Below are positions 33,861 through 42,773 of a stretch of 64,000 bases of DNA, one piece after another. Position numbers and translations under genes: made by a program. The notes beneath the pieces were generated by a model. The model did no database searches and was not told where the DNA came from. It saw nothing but the letters and a program-made list of their open reading frames with translations. How positions within the stretch are numbered: the first letter of the stretch is position 1; each line of letters opens with the position of its first letter. Source of the stretch: Bacteroidales bacterium (GTDB lineage Bacteria; Bacteroidota; Bacteroidia; Bacteroidales; WCHB1-69); assembly GCA_016290295.1 (NCBI GenBank), contig JAEETJ010000002.1:143583-207582 (forward strand). The letters are read 5' to 3'.

Positions 33861-35825
33861 ATGGATAAGAATACGATTATTGGATTGCTCTTGATTTTCG
33901 CGTTATTCATGGGGTTCAGCTTTTACACCTCGCAGAAGAATGCCAAGCATCGGGAGCAAGTGGAGAAAGAAATGTTGGCACAGGAAGAGAAAGCACGAGA
34001 AGATTCCATCGCCAACGCTGTGGCCGCTTCAATGGCCAGCCAATTGGAAACAACTAACAATGCCGCCACAAATGCCGACTCAACAGCGAACCGTGCGGCT
34101 GAACAACAAAAACTTCCACTGTATGCCGTCGCCTTCCAAATGCCGGCAGACGCCGCCAACGGTGATTTCGAGGTGGTGACCAACAAGGCGATTTACACTT
34201 TCGCCCGTAAAGGTGGTTATCTCAAGAGAATTGAGATGAAGGAGGCCTACAAATTTGCCCCCAAGGATTCGGTGAAACCGCGTGTGGTACTGTTTGACGG
34301 AGATGCCAACAGTGTCAACATCGACCTGATGCTGAAAAATCAGGCTATTGTTCATTCCAAAGACCTTACTTTCAGTAGTGATATTACAGATTCATTGGTG
34401 GTGAGTGAGGGTAGTGGTGCCACATTGTCGCTGAAAGTATATCCCGCCGGAGCTCCAGATTCCGCAAAGAGCTACATCGAATATCTCTATACTTTCTATC
34501 CCAACGACTACCATTTTGGCTTCAAAATCAACTTCGTCAATATGTCCGAGTATCTGTATGCCAACAACTTGGATTATACGATAGCATGGAATGCCCAGTT
34601 GACCTGCCAGGAGCGAAATTACCAGATTGAAAGAGACATGAGCACCATTTACTACATGGATAATGTGCAGGATGTCAGCAACCTGGACGAGCGGAAAAAC
34701 GACAAGAAGGACTTTTCCTCACCTTTGAAATGGGTGGGCTTCAAACAGCAGTTTTTCACCTCTACATTGATTGCCAAATCAGCGGAATTCTCCACGGCAT
34801 CGTTAGAGGTGAACGTGCCCGTCAAGAGCGAGACATCTTACCTGAAGACCATGTCGGCTGATTTGGATTTCAGAGTTGACAACTTGGACAACAGCTCTTT
34901 CGACATGACGATGTATGTCGGTCCCAGCCAGTACAAACTGCTGAAAGAATATGACCTGAAACTGGAACGCCAGGTGCCGCTGGGTTGGGGATTCTTCCTG
35001 CTGCAATGGTGCAACCGCTACATCATCATCCCGGTATTCAACTGGTTGGAAAGCTATGGTATCAGCTATGGTATCATCATTCTGATTTTGTCTTTGTTCA
35101 TCAAATTGCTGGTTACCCCCGTCAACTACAAGACTTATATCTCATCCGCTAAGATGAGAGCGTTAAAACCTGAAATAGAAGCACTTAACAAGAAATTTCC
35201 CAAAGCTGACCAAAATCAGGACGAGATGATGAAGAAGCAGCAAGCAACGATGGCTTTATACAAGAGTGCCAAGGCAAGTCCTATGGCCGGCTGTCTTCCG
35301 GCATTAATTCAGATGCCCATCCTCATCGCCATGTACCGTTTCTTCCCCTCCGCTTACGAATTGCGCCAACAGTCGTTCCTTTGGGCAGACGACCTCTCGT
35401 CATACGATTCCATTTTGGATTTGAGTTTTAACATTCCTTTTTACGGCAACCATGTGAGTTTGTTCACCTTGCTGATGACCATCTCCACAATTGCCTATAC
35501 TTACATGAACAACAAGCTGATGACTCCTGCGACAGGCAATAACGATCAGCAGAAAATGATGAAATGGATGATGTACATCATGCCTATCATGTTCTTGTTC
35601 ATGTTCAACAGCTTCTCCTCAGGTTTGACATATTACTACTTGTTAATCAACCTGATAACCTTTGCCCAGAACGGTATTTTCATGCTGACCGTCAACCAGG
35701 ACAAACTGCGTGCCCGGTTGTTGGCCAACATGAAGAAGCCTGTCCAGAAATCAAAATGGCAACAACGTATGGAAGAGATGGTTAAGCAGCAGCAGGAGCT
35801 GGCTAAAAAGCAAGGTCGCAGATAA
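33861..35825 (+). CDS. yidC: membrane protein insertase YidC
   Basis: Inserts proteins into the inner membrane. 654 residues: TM1 at 4-21 (NTIIGLLLIFALFMGFSF), a polar Ala/Thr-rich linker, a large periplasmic domain, then the core insertase from about 375 (GWGFFLLQWCNRYIIIPVFNWL, FIKLLVTPVNYKTYISSAKM with the positively charged groove, AGCLPALIQMPILIAMYRFFP) and a basic C-terminal tail (KSKWQQRMEEMVKQQQELAKKQGRR) suited to ribosome contact. Complete, normal for Bacteroidetes. Confidence 0.97.
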   Translation: MDKNTIIGLLLIFALFMGFSFYTSQKNAKHREQVEKEMLAQEEKAREDSIANAVAASMASQLETTNNAATNADSTANRAAEQQKLPLYAVAFQMPADAANGDFEVVTNKAIYTFARKGGYLKRIEMKEAYKFAPKDSVKPRVVLFDGDANSVNIDLMLKNQAIVHSKDLTFSSDITDSLVVSEGSGATLSLKVYPAGAPDSAKSYIEYLYTFYPNDYHFGFKINFVNMSEYLYANNLDYTIAWNAQLTCQERNYQIERDMSTIYYMDNVQDVSNLDERKNDKKDFSSPLKWVGFKQQFFTSTLIAKSAEFSTASLEVNVPVKSETSYLKTMSADLDFRVDNLDNSSFDMTMYVGPSQYKLLKEYDLKLERQVPLGWGFFLLQWCNRYIIIPVFNWLESYGISYGIIILILSLFIKLLVTPVNYKTYISSAKMRALKPEIEALNKKFPKADQNQDEMMKKQQATMALYKSAKASPMAGCLPALIQMPILIAMYRFFPSAYELRQQSFLWADDLSSYDSILDLSFNIPFYGNHVSLFTLLMTISTIAYTYMNNKLMTPATGNNDQQKMMKWMMYIMPIMFLFMFNSFSSGLTYYYLLINLITFAQNGIFMLTVNQDKLRARLLANMKKPVQKSKWQQRMEEMVKQQQELAKKQGRR

Positions 35826-35873
35826 AAATTAAAATATTTTTGACTTTTATACGTTTAGAAAAAAGAAAAAAAG

Positions 35874-35881
35874 TATATTTG
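35874..35881 (+). promoter_or_regulatory. -7 box for the DUF3276-parAB operon
   Basis: TATATTTG followed by CA, 45 bases before the DUF3276 ATG. Confidence 0.75.
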
Positions 35882-35926
35882 CAAATTAATTCACCTTATT
35901 ATTAATATTAACGAAAAAGATTAGAG

Positions 35927-36250
35927 ATGGAAAATTTAGAAAAAAATGAAGTTTTGTCAAGAGCAGTTAGAGCAGGGAAGCGTACCTACTTTTTCGATGT
36001 GAAGACCACAAAAAACGAAGAGAAGTATCTGACTATTACAGAGAGCAAGCGTAAATTCAACGCTGACAATGGTACTTTCTTCTATGAAAAACATAAATTG
36101 TTCCTGTACAAGGAAGATTTCACCAAATTCCAGAATGCCTTGGCCGCCGTGTTAGAATTCATTGAAACAGGCAAGATTCCTGATGACATGCTTTTTGACG
36201 CCAACGAGCCCAAAACCGACGACATTAATTTTGAAGACTTGGAGGCCTAA
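35927..36250 (+). CDS. DUF3276 (PUR-alpha-like) nucleic-acid-binding protein
   Basis: 107 residues matching the short DUF3276 family of Bacteroidetes: RAGKRTYFFDVKTTKNEEKY, LTITESKRKF and FYEKHKLFLYKEDFTKF, the repeated beta-strand pattern of PUR-alpha-like single-strand nucleic-acid binders. An acidic C terminus follows. Its stop overlaps the parA start (TAATG), so it should be made together with ParA and ParB; a chromosome-linked role is therefore possible but not shown. Confidence 0.88.
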   Translation: MENLEKNEVLSRAVRAGKRTYFFDVKTTKNEEKYLTITESKRKFNADNGTFFYEKHKLFLYKEDFTKFQNALAAVLEFIETGKIPDDMLFDANEPKTDDINFEDLEA

Positions 36251-37038
36251 TGGGAAAGATTATTGCTGTCGTTAACCAGAAAGGAGGGGTAGGGAAGACC
36301 ACAACTGCGGTCAACCTGGCCGCTTCTTTGGCCGTGCTGGAGCACAAAACCTTGCTGATTGACGCCGACCCACAGGCTAACGCCACATCCGGTGTCGGCA
36401 TTGATCCTGAGCAGGTGGAGCACAGCGTGTATGATTGCATGCTCGGCAACAACTTCGCGACAGAAGTCATCGTGAAAACCGATACGCCCAACCTGGACCT
36501 AATGCCAGCCACCATTGACTTGGTGGGAGCGGAATTGGAAATGATTTCCTTCGACCGCCGCGAGTATCGTATGCGCGACGCTTTGACAGCACTAAAAGAT
36601 GAATACGAGTTTATCCTCATTGACTGTGCTCCTTCACTGGGTTTGATTACCTTGAACGCCCTCGTGGCCGCCGACTCGGTGATAATCCCCGTACAATGCG
36701 AGTATTACGCCCTCGAAGGCTTGGGCAAACTGCTCAATACCGTGCGTCTGGTGCAGTCTAACATGAATCCAGAGCTGACTATCGAAGGTATCCTGCTGAC
36801 CATGTACACCGCCCGCCTGAAACATAACAACGCTGTGGTGGAAGATGTGCGCCAGCATTGCAAAGGCATCGTTTTTGACACCATCATCGTCAGAAATGTG
36901 CGCCTGAGCGAGGCTCCAAGCTATGGGAAACCCATTGTGCTGTATGATGTGCAGTCCAAAGGTAATATCAATTACCTGAATTTGGCAAAGGAACTGCTGG
37001 TGAATAACGGCTATACCTTCGACCAATTAGCAAATTAG
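36250..37038 (+). CDS. parA: chromosome partitioning ATPase ParA (Soj)
   Basis: Walker-type ATPase acting with ParB in chromosome segregation. 262 residues: deviant Walker A KGGVGKTTT at about 11-19, LIDADPQANAT, switch FILIDCAPSLGLIT, PVQCEYYALEGL and VRLSEAPSYGKPI. Chromosomal type, no N-terminal HTH. Overlaps DUF3276 by one base. The last residues (QLAN) and TAG stop coincide with an AATTAGCAAATTAG repeat. Confidence 0.97.
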   Translation: MGKIIAVVNQKGGVGKTTTAVNLAASLAVLEHKTLLIDADPQANATSGVGIDPEQVEHSVYDCMLGNNFATEVIVKTDTPNLDLMPATIDLVGAELEMISFDRREYRMRDALTALKDEYEFILIDCAPSLGLITLNALVAADSVIIPVQCEYYALEGLGKLLNTVRLVQSNMNPELTIEGILLTMYTARLKHNNAVVEDVRQHCKGIVFDTIIVRNVRLSEAPSYGKPIVLYDVQSKGNINYLNLAKELLVNNGYTFDQLAN

Positions 37039-37130
37039 TAAATTAGCAAATGAAATCTGTCTATTTATCTGATTAACTGTATAATTATCTAATTTGCCAA
37101 TTAACTAATTAACTAATTAACAATTTGATT
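37030..37130. repeat. AATTAG/ACTAATT tract between parA and parB
   Basis: TTAGCAAATTAGTAAATTAG units at the parA stop, then AACTAATTAACTAATTAACA leading up to the parB ATG. The 95-base gap is entirely of this kind. Confidence 0.75.
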
Positions 37131-37133
37131 GTT

Positions 37134-38015
37134 ATGGAAAAAGATGCAAGAAAGTTGGGCAAAGGATTGGGAGCATTGCTGGGTGGGGGAGACCTTCCCA
37201 TCGCATCCAATTCCGTAGCCCGTATCAAACAGGATTCGGTAGGAAAAATCCGTATCGACTCCATAGAAGTTAATCCTAACCAGCCCCGTACCAAATTTGA
37301 CGAGGAGGCCCTTCGCGAATTGGCCGAATCTATCAAAACTTACGGACTGATACAGCCGATTACCGTTCGCCCCATCGCTAATGGCAAATACCAGCTGATA
37401 TCGGGAGAACGTCGTCTGAGAGCTTGCAAACTTGCTGGTTTACAAGAAATACCGACCTACGTGCGTACTGTCGATGAGATGCAGTCCATCCAGATGGCGC
37501 TCGTGGAGAATATCCAGCGAGAAGACTTGAACGCCCTTGAAATCGCTTTGTCGTACCAGCGACTGGTCGATGAATTCGGTTTCACCCAAGAGGAAGTGAG
37601 TGACAAGGTGGGCAAAAACAGAACTACCATCACCAACTACCTGCGTCTGCTGAAACTCTCATTGCCGGCACAAATTGCTGTGCGTGACAATGTGATCAGC
37701 ATGGGACACGCCCGTGCCTTGGTGACACTCGAAAATGAGAAATTGCAGGAGAAGGTCTTGAAACAGGTAATAGATGGCGGACTTTCGGTTCGTCAAACTG
37801 AGACCCTGGTGAAAAAGTATTCCTCGGAATTCAAACCCGCCAAGACAAAAATCAAAATCACCCTCTCCGACGAAGTCAACCAGTTTGTGTCTTCAATCTC
37901 AAAAAAGCTGAATTCGAAAGTATCGGTCAGCAAGGATTTGTCGGGCAAAGGTAAAATCGTTATCCCTTTCACCTCTGACGAGGATTTGAAGCAGATGATT
38001 AGCAAGCTAATGTAA
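37134..38015 (+). CDS. parB: chromosome partitioning protein ParB
   Basis: 293 residues starting MEKDARKLGKGLGALLGG, the usual ParB N terminus; three codons upstream are repeat-derived and a TTG there is rejected. CTPase/ParB box: ALRELAESIKTYGLIQPI and SGERRLRACKLAG (the GERR motif), ENIQREDLNALE, HTH YQRLVDEFGFTQEEVSDKVG and a C-terminal dimerisation part. Binds parS sites; none was recognised here. No -7 box precedes it, so transcription from the parA promoter is likely. Confidence 0.96.
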   Translation: MEKDARKLGKGLGALLGGGDLPIASNSVARIKQDSVGKIRIDSIEVNPNQPRTKFDEEALRELAESIKTYGLIQPITVRPIANGKYQLISGERRLRACKLAGLQEIPTYVRTVDEMQSIQMALVENIQREDLNALEIALSYQRLVDEFGFTQEEVSDKVGKNRTTITNYLRLLKLSLPAQIAVRDNVISMGHARALVTLENEKLQEKVLKQVIDGGLSVRQTETLVKKYSSEFKPAKTKIKITLSDEVNQFVSSISKKLNSKVSVSKDLSGKGKIVIPFTSDEDLKQMISKLM

Positions 38016-38036
38016 ATACCTTTAGTTCTGCTATTT

Positions 38037-38807
38037 ATGAAAAAAATATTGGTAATATTGTCAATCATTCTGAGTCTGTGTGCGATAAGCGTACAGGCTC
38101 AGTCTGTTGATTCTACCCACACTTCTGTAGTGTCTGATACAGCTGGAATTATAATCCAAACTCCTTCAGAAACCAATGATGCTATTCAGGCAGATGTGCC
38201 GAATGCTGTGGCAGACAGTGTGCCTGCTACAACCGTTCGATTAAGGGAAGGACACCGTGGCAAGGGCATCAAAATCAGCTCCGACAAGCCTGCCGAGCAT
38301 GTTTCTGTTTCCGATTCTGTATTACGCAAAAAACACAGTCCAACAGTGGCCGGCTGCCTGTCCATCATTCCTGGTGGTGGTCAGATTTACAACAAAAAAT
38401 ACTGGAAACTGCCCATTGTTTATGTGGCCTTGGGAGTCTCCGGCTATTTTGTCTATGACTTTGCCCATCAAATGACAGTATATAAAAAAGAGTTTATCAA
38501 CCGCCGAGATGGGAATACCGCTTTGTTGAGACCGGATCTCAGAATGGAAACAGATGCAAATATTCTGGAGTCGAAAAACACTTACCGTAGAAGAATGGAA
38601 ATTGCCATAGCTGTTACTACAATTCTGTATTTCCTCAATATTGTGGATGCCGTGGTGGACGCCCATTTGTACTATTTTGACATCTCCGACGACCTGTCAA
38701 TGCAGGTGACTCCGCAGATCAATCAAAACTATATGAATTCTTTGGCACAGCAACACAATAAAACCTCATTCAACTACGGTGTAAACCTTACCTTAAATTT
38801 CAAATAA
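38037..38807 (+). CDS. DUF5683 family secreted/membrane protein
   Basis: 256 residues with a signal peptide (MKKILVILSIILSLCAISVQAQ), a low-complexity region and the DUF5683 core HSPTVAGCLSIIPGGGQIYN, KYWKLPIVYVALGVSGYFVYD with a hydrophobic segment, and RRMEIAIAVTTILYFLNIVDAVVDAHLYYFD. The AGCLSIIPGGGQ element is the family hallmark. Function unknown, probably envelope. Its TAA overlaps the dapB ATG (TAATGG). Confidence 0.88.
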   Translation: MKKILVILSIILSLCAISVQAQSVDSTHTSVVSDTAGIIIQTPSETNDAIQADVPNAVADSVPATTVRLREGHRGKGIKISSDKPAEHVSVSDSVLRKKHSPTVAGCLSIIPGGGQIYNKKYWKLPIVYVALGVSGYFVYDFAHQMTVYKKEFINRRDGNTALLRPDLRMETDANILESKNTYRRRMEIAIAVTTILYFLNIVDAVVDAHLYYFDISDDLSMQVTPQINQNYMNSLAQQHNKTSFNYGVNLTLNFK

Positions 38808-39502
38808 TGGCAAAATTCGCGATTTTAGGCTATGGAAAAATGGGGAAGGAAGTGGAGAAAATCCTTCTGGCACAGCAACAGGAAATTGTGGCAAGAATCG
38901 ACAATGAGGATGACTGGCAGCAACAAAAGGACAATTTCCTTGCCGCTGATGTGGCCGTCGAATTCTCTATGCCGACAGTGGCAGTGGATAATTTCAAGAA
39001 ATGCTTCGATGCGGGAATTCCCTTGGTAGCCGGCACGACAGGCTGGTACGAGCGCATGGACGAAGTGATGGATTACTGCAAGCAAAAATCAGCATTCTTT
39101 ATTTATGGCTCCAACTTCAGCATCGGTGTAAATATCTTTTTTGTAATCAACAAGTTGCTTGCTGACATAATGCGTAAGCAGGAGGATTTTGAGGTTAAGA
39201 TCGAAGAAACTCATCACATCACTAAGAAAGATGCACCCAGCGGGACCGCTATTCACTTGGCTAAAATAATTGAAAATCAATACAATAACCAGTTGGAAGT
39301 TCCCATCACATCCTATCGTTTGACCGATGTTCCGGGTATACACAAAGTGACTTATCAAGCTGAAAATGAAGTTATTGAACTGACTCATACCGCTAAAAAC
39401 AGGGTGGAGTTAGCCAAAGGTGCCGTCAAAGCCGCCCTCTGGCTCATTCAGCACCCGGGAATCTACGATTTCAAAGACATTGCACTAACAATTAACAATT
39501 AA
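38807..39502 (+). CDS. dapB: 4-hydroxy-tetrahydrodipicolinate reductase
   Basis: Lysine/diaminopimelate pathway reductase supplying the cell wall. 231 residues: NAD(P)-binding GYGKMGKEVEKIL at about 8-20, GTTGW, NFSIGVN, catalytic block EETHHITKKDAPSGTA (His-His and Lys) and a C-terminal HTAKNRVELAKGAVKAALWL. Translationally coupled to the DUF5683 gene by the TAATG overlap. It ends ALTINN with its stop inside an AATTAACAATTAATAATTG repeat. Confidence 0.95.
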   Translation: MAKFAILGYGKMGKEVEKILLAQQQEIVARIDNEDDWQQQKDNFLAADVAVEFSMPTVAVDNFKKCFDAGIPLVAGTTGWYERMDEVMDYCKQKSAFFIYGSNFSIGVNIFFVINKLLADIMRKQEDFEVKIEETHHITKKDAPSGTAIHLAKIIENQYNNQLEVPITSYRLTDVPGIHKVTYQAENEVIELTHTAKNRVELAKGAVKAALWLIQHPGIYDFKDIALTINN

Positions 39503-39609
39503 TAATTGATAATTAATAGTTGTAATTCAAAATTCATAATAAATAAACTCATTTTTCGTTATACATTCATTGTCAACTATTAATTATTAATTGTAAACTA
39601 TTAATTATT
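39488..39609. repeat. AATTAATAATTG/TTGTAAACTATT tract before lepB
   Basis: TTAACAATTAATAATTGATA at the dapB end; then TCATTTTTCG..TACATTCATTG and ATTAATTATTAATTGTAAAC up to the lepB ATG. Confidence 0.75.
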
Positions 39610-41244
39610 ATGACCTTATCTACAACTGCCGTATATATCTGTCTGATTATCGCATTTTTAGGACTGCATGTGGGCTTGTGGGGCATTTTCAAGAAAGCCG
39701 GTGTCAATCCCTTGCTGTCACTCATTCCGATGGGTGACTATTGGTTCTGGCTCCGGAAAGTGTTGTCACGTCCATGGTGGTGGATGCTGCTAATCGTATT
39801 CCCCTTTATCGGTGTATTCATGTTTTTCATGATGGTATGGAAAACCATACGCCTGTTCGGGAAAACCAGTTATTTGCCCTTGATTCTAGGCACAGCATTT
39901 TTCTTCATCTATTTGCCTTATTTGGGTTTCTCAAGGAAAGAGCAATTCACTCATCTGGCAGACCTTCCTGTATTTGAGAAGAGCAAAGCGAGAGAGTGGG
40001 GCGATGCCTTGATTTTCGCAGTGGCCGCCGCCTATATTATCCGCATGTTCTTGGTAGAGTTCTATGCCATCCCGACATCCTCCATGGAAAGCACCCTTAT
40101 GGTAGGCGATTACCTGGCCGTCGGCAAAATGGATTATGGTGCCCGTGTGCCCATGACGCCTATTGCCGTGCCTTTTGTGCATCATACGTTGCCTCTGACT
40201 AAAAGCGCAAAATCCTATACCGAATGGATTAAACTGCCCTATATGAAGTTTCCGGCTATCAGACCCTTGCGTCGCTATGATGTGGTGGTTTTCAACTATC
40301 CTGATGGTGATACGGTGGCTATTGAACGGCAGAGTGAAAGCTATTACTCCATTGTACGTGAGTTTGAGGCCATGCTCGACCCCAACACTCCTCGCAAGGT
40401 GATGGAGAACCTGTATTATCGCTATTCACCAGAAAAGGTGGCCTATTACAAATCAAAATATGCAGGCGATTATTATCCTGGCAAGGGTAGGGAAGCGGTG
40501 AAAAAAGAATATACCGTGGTGGCACGCCCTGTAGATAAACGCGAGAACTATGTGAAGCGTTGCGTGGCTATGCCTGGCGATAAGCTGCAAGTGATTGACA
40601 AAGATTTATTTATCAATGACGAGCCAGCCTTTACCCCTGAGAAAATGCAGTATTCATATTTTGTGGTAGATCCAACGGGTATGGGACTTTCAGCCAAGAA
40701 GCGCAAATCACTGAATATCAATGAGGAGGATATCCAAAAAATCGACCAAACCACAACAGTATATTGGTTAAATGAGGATCAGAAAAATCAAATTGAGAAA
40801 ATGGGCATGATAGTGGAACCTATTATTGACAAAGAAGGCAGCTACGACATGAACATTTTCCCACATGATGCCCGTTATGCCTGGAATAAGGACAACTTTG
40901 GCCCGATTGTCATCCCGCAAAAAGGTATGACGGTGGATATTAATGACTCTACCATTGTGCTCTATGATAAAATCATCAAAAATTATGAATTAAATGACTT
41001 ACAAGTGCGTGATGGCAAGGTGTTTATCAACGGAAAGGAAGCCCATAACTATACTTTCAAGATGGATTATTACTTCATGATGGGTGACAACCGCCATAAC
41101 TCAGCCGACTCACGTTTCTGGGGCTTTGTTCCTGAAAATCATATTGTTGGCCGCACATTGTTTGTCTGGTTATCCTTGGATAAGTTCAAATCCTTCGGTG
41201 AGGGCAAAATCCGCTGGAACAAGATGTACAAAAAAATCAAATAA
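39610..41244 (+). CDS. lepB: signal peptidase I, long form
   Basis: Cleaves signal peptides at the outer face of the inner membrane. 544 residues, longer than E. coli LepB (324). Several hydrophobic segments lie in 1-150, then box B PTSSMESTLMVGDYLAV with nucleophile Ser158, box D YVKRCVAMPGDKLQV with general-base Lys316, and box E MGDNRHNSADSRFWG near 491. Between Ser and Lys are about 158 residues (E. coli has 55) and between Lys and box E about 174, so there are extra insertions, including KYAGDYYPGKGREAVKKEY. Start at the ATG after the repeat tract. Confidence 0.95.
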   Translation: MTLSTTAVYICLIIAFLGLHVGLWGIFKKAGVNPLLSLIPMGDYWFWLRKVLSRPWWWMLLIVFPFIGVFMFFMMVWKTIRLFGKTSYLPLILGTAFFFIYLPYLGFSRKEQFTHLADLPVFEKSKAREWGDALIFAVAAAYIIRMFLVEFYAIPTSSMESTLMVGDYLAVGKMDYGARVPMTPIAVPFVHHTLPLTKSAKSYTEWIKLPYMKFPAIRPLRRYDVVVFNYPDGDTVAIERQSESYYSIVREFEAMLDPNTPRKVMENLYYRYSPEKVAYYKSKYAGDYYPGKGREAVKKEYTVVARPVDKRENYVKRCVAMPGDKLQVIDKDLFINDEPAFTPEKMQYSYFVVDPTGMGLSAKKRKSLNINEEDIQKIDQTTTVYWLNEDQKNQIEKMGMIVEPIIDKEGSYDMNIFPHDARYAWNKDNFGPIVIPQKGMTVDINDSTIVLYDKIIKNYELNDLQVRDGKVFINGKEAHNYTFKMDYYFMMGDNRHNSADSRFWGFVPENHIVGRTLFVWLSLDKFKSFGEGKIRWNKMYKKIK

Positions 41245-41261
41245 AATTTTTGCTGACGTGA

Positions 41262-41375
41262 GAGGAATGGGTTAGTAAGGTTAGGAGGGTTAGAAATTAT
41301 TGATATGACAATAAACCAACAACAATTTTAATTGTCTAATTAACAAATTTGCCAATTTGCTAATTTGCTAATTAT
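41262..41375. repeat. composite tract after lepB
   Basis: GGTTAGTAAGGTTAGGAGGG, then TAATTGTCTAATTAACAAAT and TTGCCAATTTGCTAATTTGC units, up to the promoter at 41380. Confidence 0.75.
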
Positions 41376-41379
41376 TTTG

Positions 41380-41387
41380 TATTTTTG
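41380..41387 (+). promoter_or_regulatory. -7 box for the DUF4412-like gene
   Basis: TATTTTTG followed by CACGC, 41 bases before the ATG at 41429. Confidence 0.75.
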
Positions 41388-41428
41388 CACGCTCAAAACG
41401 ATAATGTATAACTTAAAATAAGAAAATT

Positions 41429-42133
41429 ATGAAAAAAGTATGTTTGATTATGGCAGTGGTAATGTTGGGCTTCGTGTCTCTCGTTTCCGCTCAGAAACCT
41501 TTTGCCGGCACCATCAAAATGCACAGCCACATTGAAGGTACGGAAGATCCGAATATTACCTCACAAGGTGAAAGTGATTACAGTATCCAGATATTTGGCA
41601 ACTATACTAAAACGGTGGTTAGTCAGGAAGGTCTTGGTGTGATTAACATCACCAATGGCGATGCTAAAAATGCTGTGACTATTTTGGATATTATGGGCAT
41701 GGGTAAATATTACATCGAAGTGTCTGCAGAGAAACTGCAGGAAACACAAAAAAACGTTAAATATGATTACAATAAAACTGGCGAAAAGAAAAATATTGCC
41801 GGTTATGATTGTGAGAAAGTGGTAGTCACCCAGACTGATATGGAGACCGACGAAAGTGTAACCTTCGTGGTTTATATCTCATCTGCCCTCAACACTGGCG
41901 ACAATATCAATTTCATGGAAACACCTGGCTTAGCTGGCTATCCATTGAGAACCGAAGTAAAACGTGATATTGAAGGAACGGAAATCACAATAGTTACTGA
42001 AGCAACAGAGATTATCCCCAGCAAGAAAATCAAAGCCGTTGACTTTATGATGCCTGCTGACGCACAGGATATCCATACCAATCCTGACCTGATGAAGATG
42101 TTAGGAATGGGCAGTGAAGAAGACGAAGACTAA
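41429..42133 (+). CDS. secreted protein resembling DUF4412
   Basis: 234 residues with a signal peptide (MKKVCLIMAVVMLGFVSLVSAQ). The mature beta-rich domain has the pattern FAGTIKMHSHIEGTED, GYDCEKVVVTQ, GLAGYPLRTEV, which fits the DUF4412 type of secreted beta-sheet proteins. It ends in an acidic stretch (GSEEDED). Probably periplasmic or outer-membrane; function unknown. Closed by a bidirectional terminator at 42173. Confidence 0.75.
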   Translation: MKKVCLIMAVVMLGFVSLVSAQKPFAGTIKMHSHIEGTEDPNITSQGESDYSIQIFGNYTKTVVSQEGLGVINITNGDAKNAVTILDIMGMGKYYIEVSAEKLQETQKNVKYDYNKTGEKKNIAGYDCEKVVVTQTDMETDESVTFVVYISSALNTGDNINFMETPGLAGYPLRTEVKRDIEGTEITIVTEATEIIPSKKIKAVDFMMPADAQDIHTNPDLMKMLGMGSEEDED

Positions 42134-42170
42134 GCAGTTGATAGTTGACAATTAACAGTTGACAGTTATA
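42131..42170. repeat. GTTGATAGTTGACAATT tract
   Basis: CAGTTGATAGTTGACAATTA then ACAGTTGACAGTTATAATA, 7-base units after the DUF4412-like stop codon. Confidence 0.7.
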
Positions 42171-42172
42171 AT

Positions 42173-42208
42173 AAAAAAAGAGGTACTTAAAAGTGCCTCT
42201 TTTTTTTG
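42173..42208. terminator. bidirectional terminator
   Basis: AGAGGTAC pairs with GTGCCTCT (one G-T) around TTAAAA; A-run before, T-run after. Serves the plus gene at 41429 and the minus-strand queF. Confidence 0.9.
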
Positions 42209-42241
42209 TTTTCATATTTTTATGTCTTTAAGACTTAGTGT

Positions 42242-42703
42242 TTATTTCAATTTGTAGTTCTGTAATCGATATTCTGCCATTTTCTCGTATTTTGTACCAG
42301 GACGGCCATAATTTGCGTAAGGATGTATGCTGATACCACCACGGGGCACAAACAAGCCTACAACCTCGATATAGCGAGGATCCATCAGCTTCACCAAATC
42401 TTTCATGATAATATTAACACAATCCTCATGGAAATCGCCGTGATTGCGGAAAGAGAACAAGTACAGCTTCAGACTCTTGCTCTCCACCATACGCTTGTCG
42501 GGAATATAAAGAATCTTTATTTCTGCAAAATCCGGTTGTCCCGTAATAGGACAGAGCGAGGTGAACTCTGGACAGTTGAACTGTACCCAATAATCGTGCT
42601 CGGGGTGGCGATTTTCAAAGGTTTCCAGTACTTCCGGAGCATAGTCTTGGGAATATTCGGTCTTGTGACCTAAATTCTTTAAGTTTTCTTCTGTTCGGCT
42701 CAT
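42242..42703 (-). CDS. queF: NADPH-dependent 7-cyano-7-deazaguanine reductase
   Basis: Reduces preQ0 to preQ1 in queuosine synthesis for tRNA. 153 residues of the short YkvM type. The catalytic Cys block [15 protein letters not shown] and substrate/NADPH-binding [20 protein letters not shown] are present, and the C-terminal [13 protein letters not shown] fits. It starts at the ATG at 42703 (MSRTEENLK); residues upstream come from a repeat/hairpin. No preQ1 riboswitch was seen before it. Lies 70 bases after ribBA in the same direction. Confidence 0.95.
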   Translation of the reverse strand: MSRTEENLKNLGHKTEYSQDYAPEVLETFENRHPEHDYWVQFNCPEFTSLCPITGQPDFAEIKILYIPDKRMVESKSLKLYLFSFRNHGDFHEDCVNIIMKDLVKLMDPRYIEVVGLFVPRGGISIHPYANYGRPGTKYEKMAEYRLQNYKLK

Positions 42704-42710
42704 ATAAATC

Positions 42711-42767
42711 AGCTTGCAGGTTACAGCTTGCAGGTTACAGGTTTTGTTTTCTGTAGCCTGCAAGCTG
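42711..42767. repeat. direct and inverted repeat between ribBA and queF
   Basis: AGCTTGCAGGTTAC occurs twice in tandem (42711 and 42725). The second copy, CAGCTTGCAGGTTACAG (42724-42740), pairs with CTGTAGCCTGCAAGCTG (42751-42767), a 17-bp stem with one G-T and a 10-base loop. It begins seven bases after the ribBA stop. Confidence 0.8.
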
Positions 42768-42773
42768 AAACCT

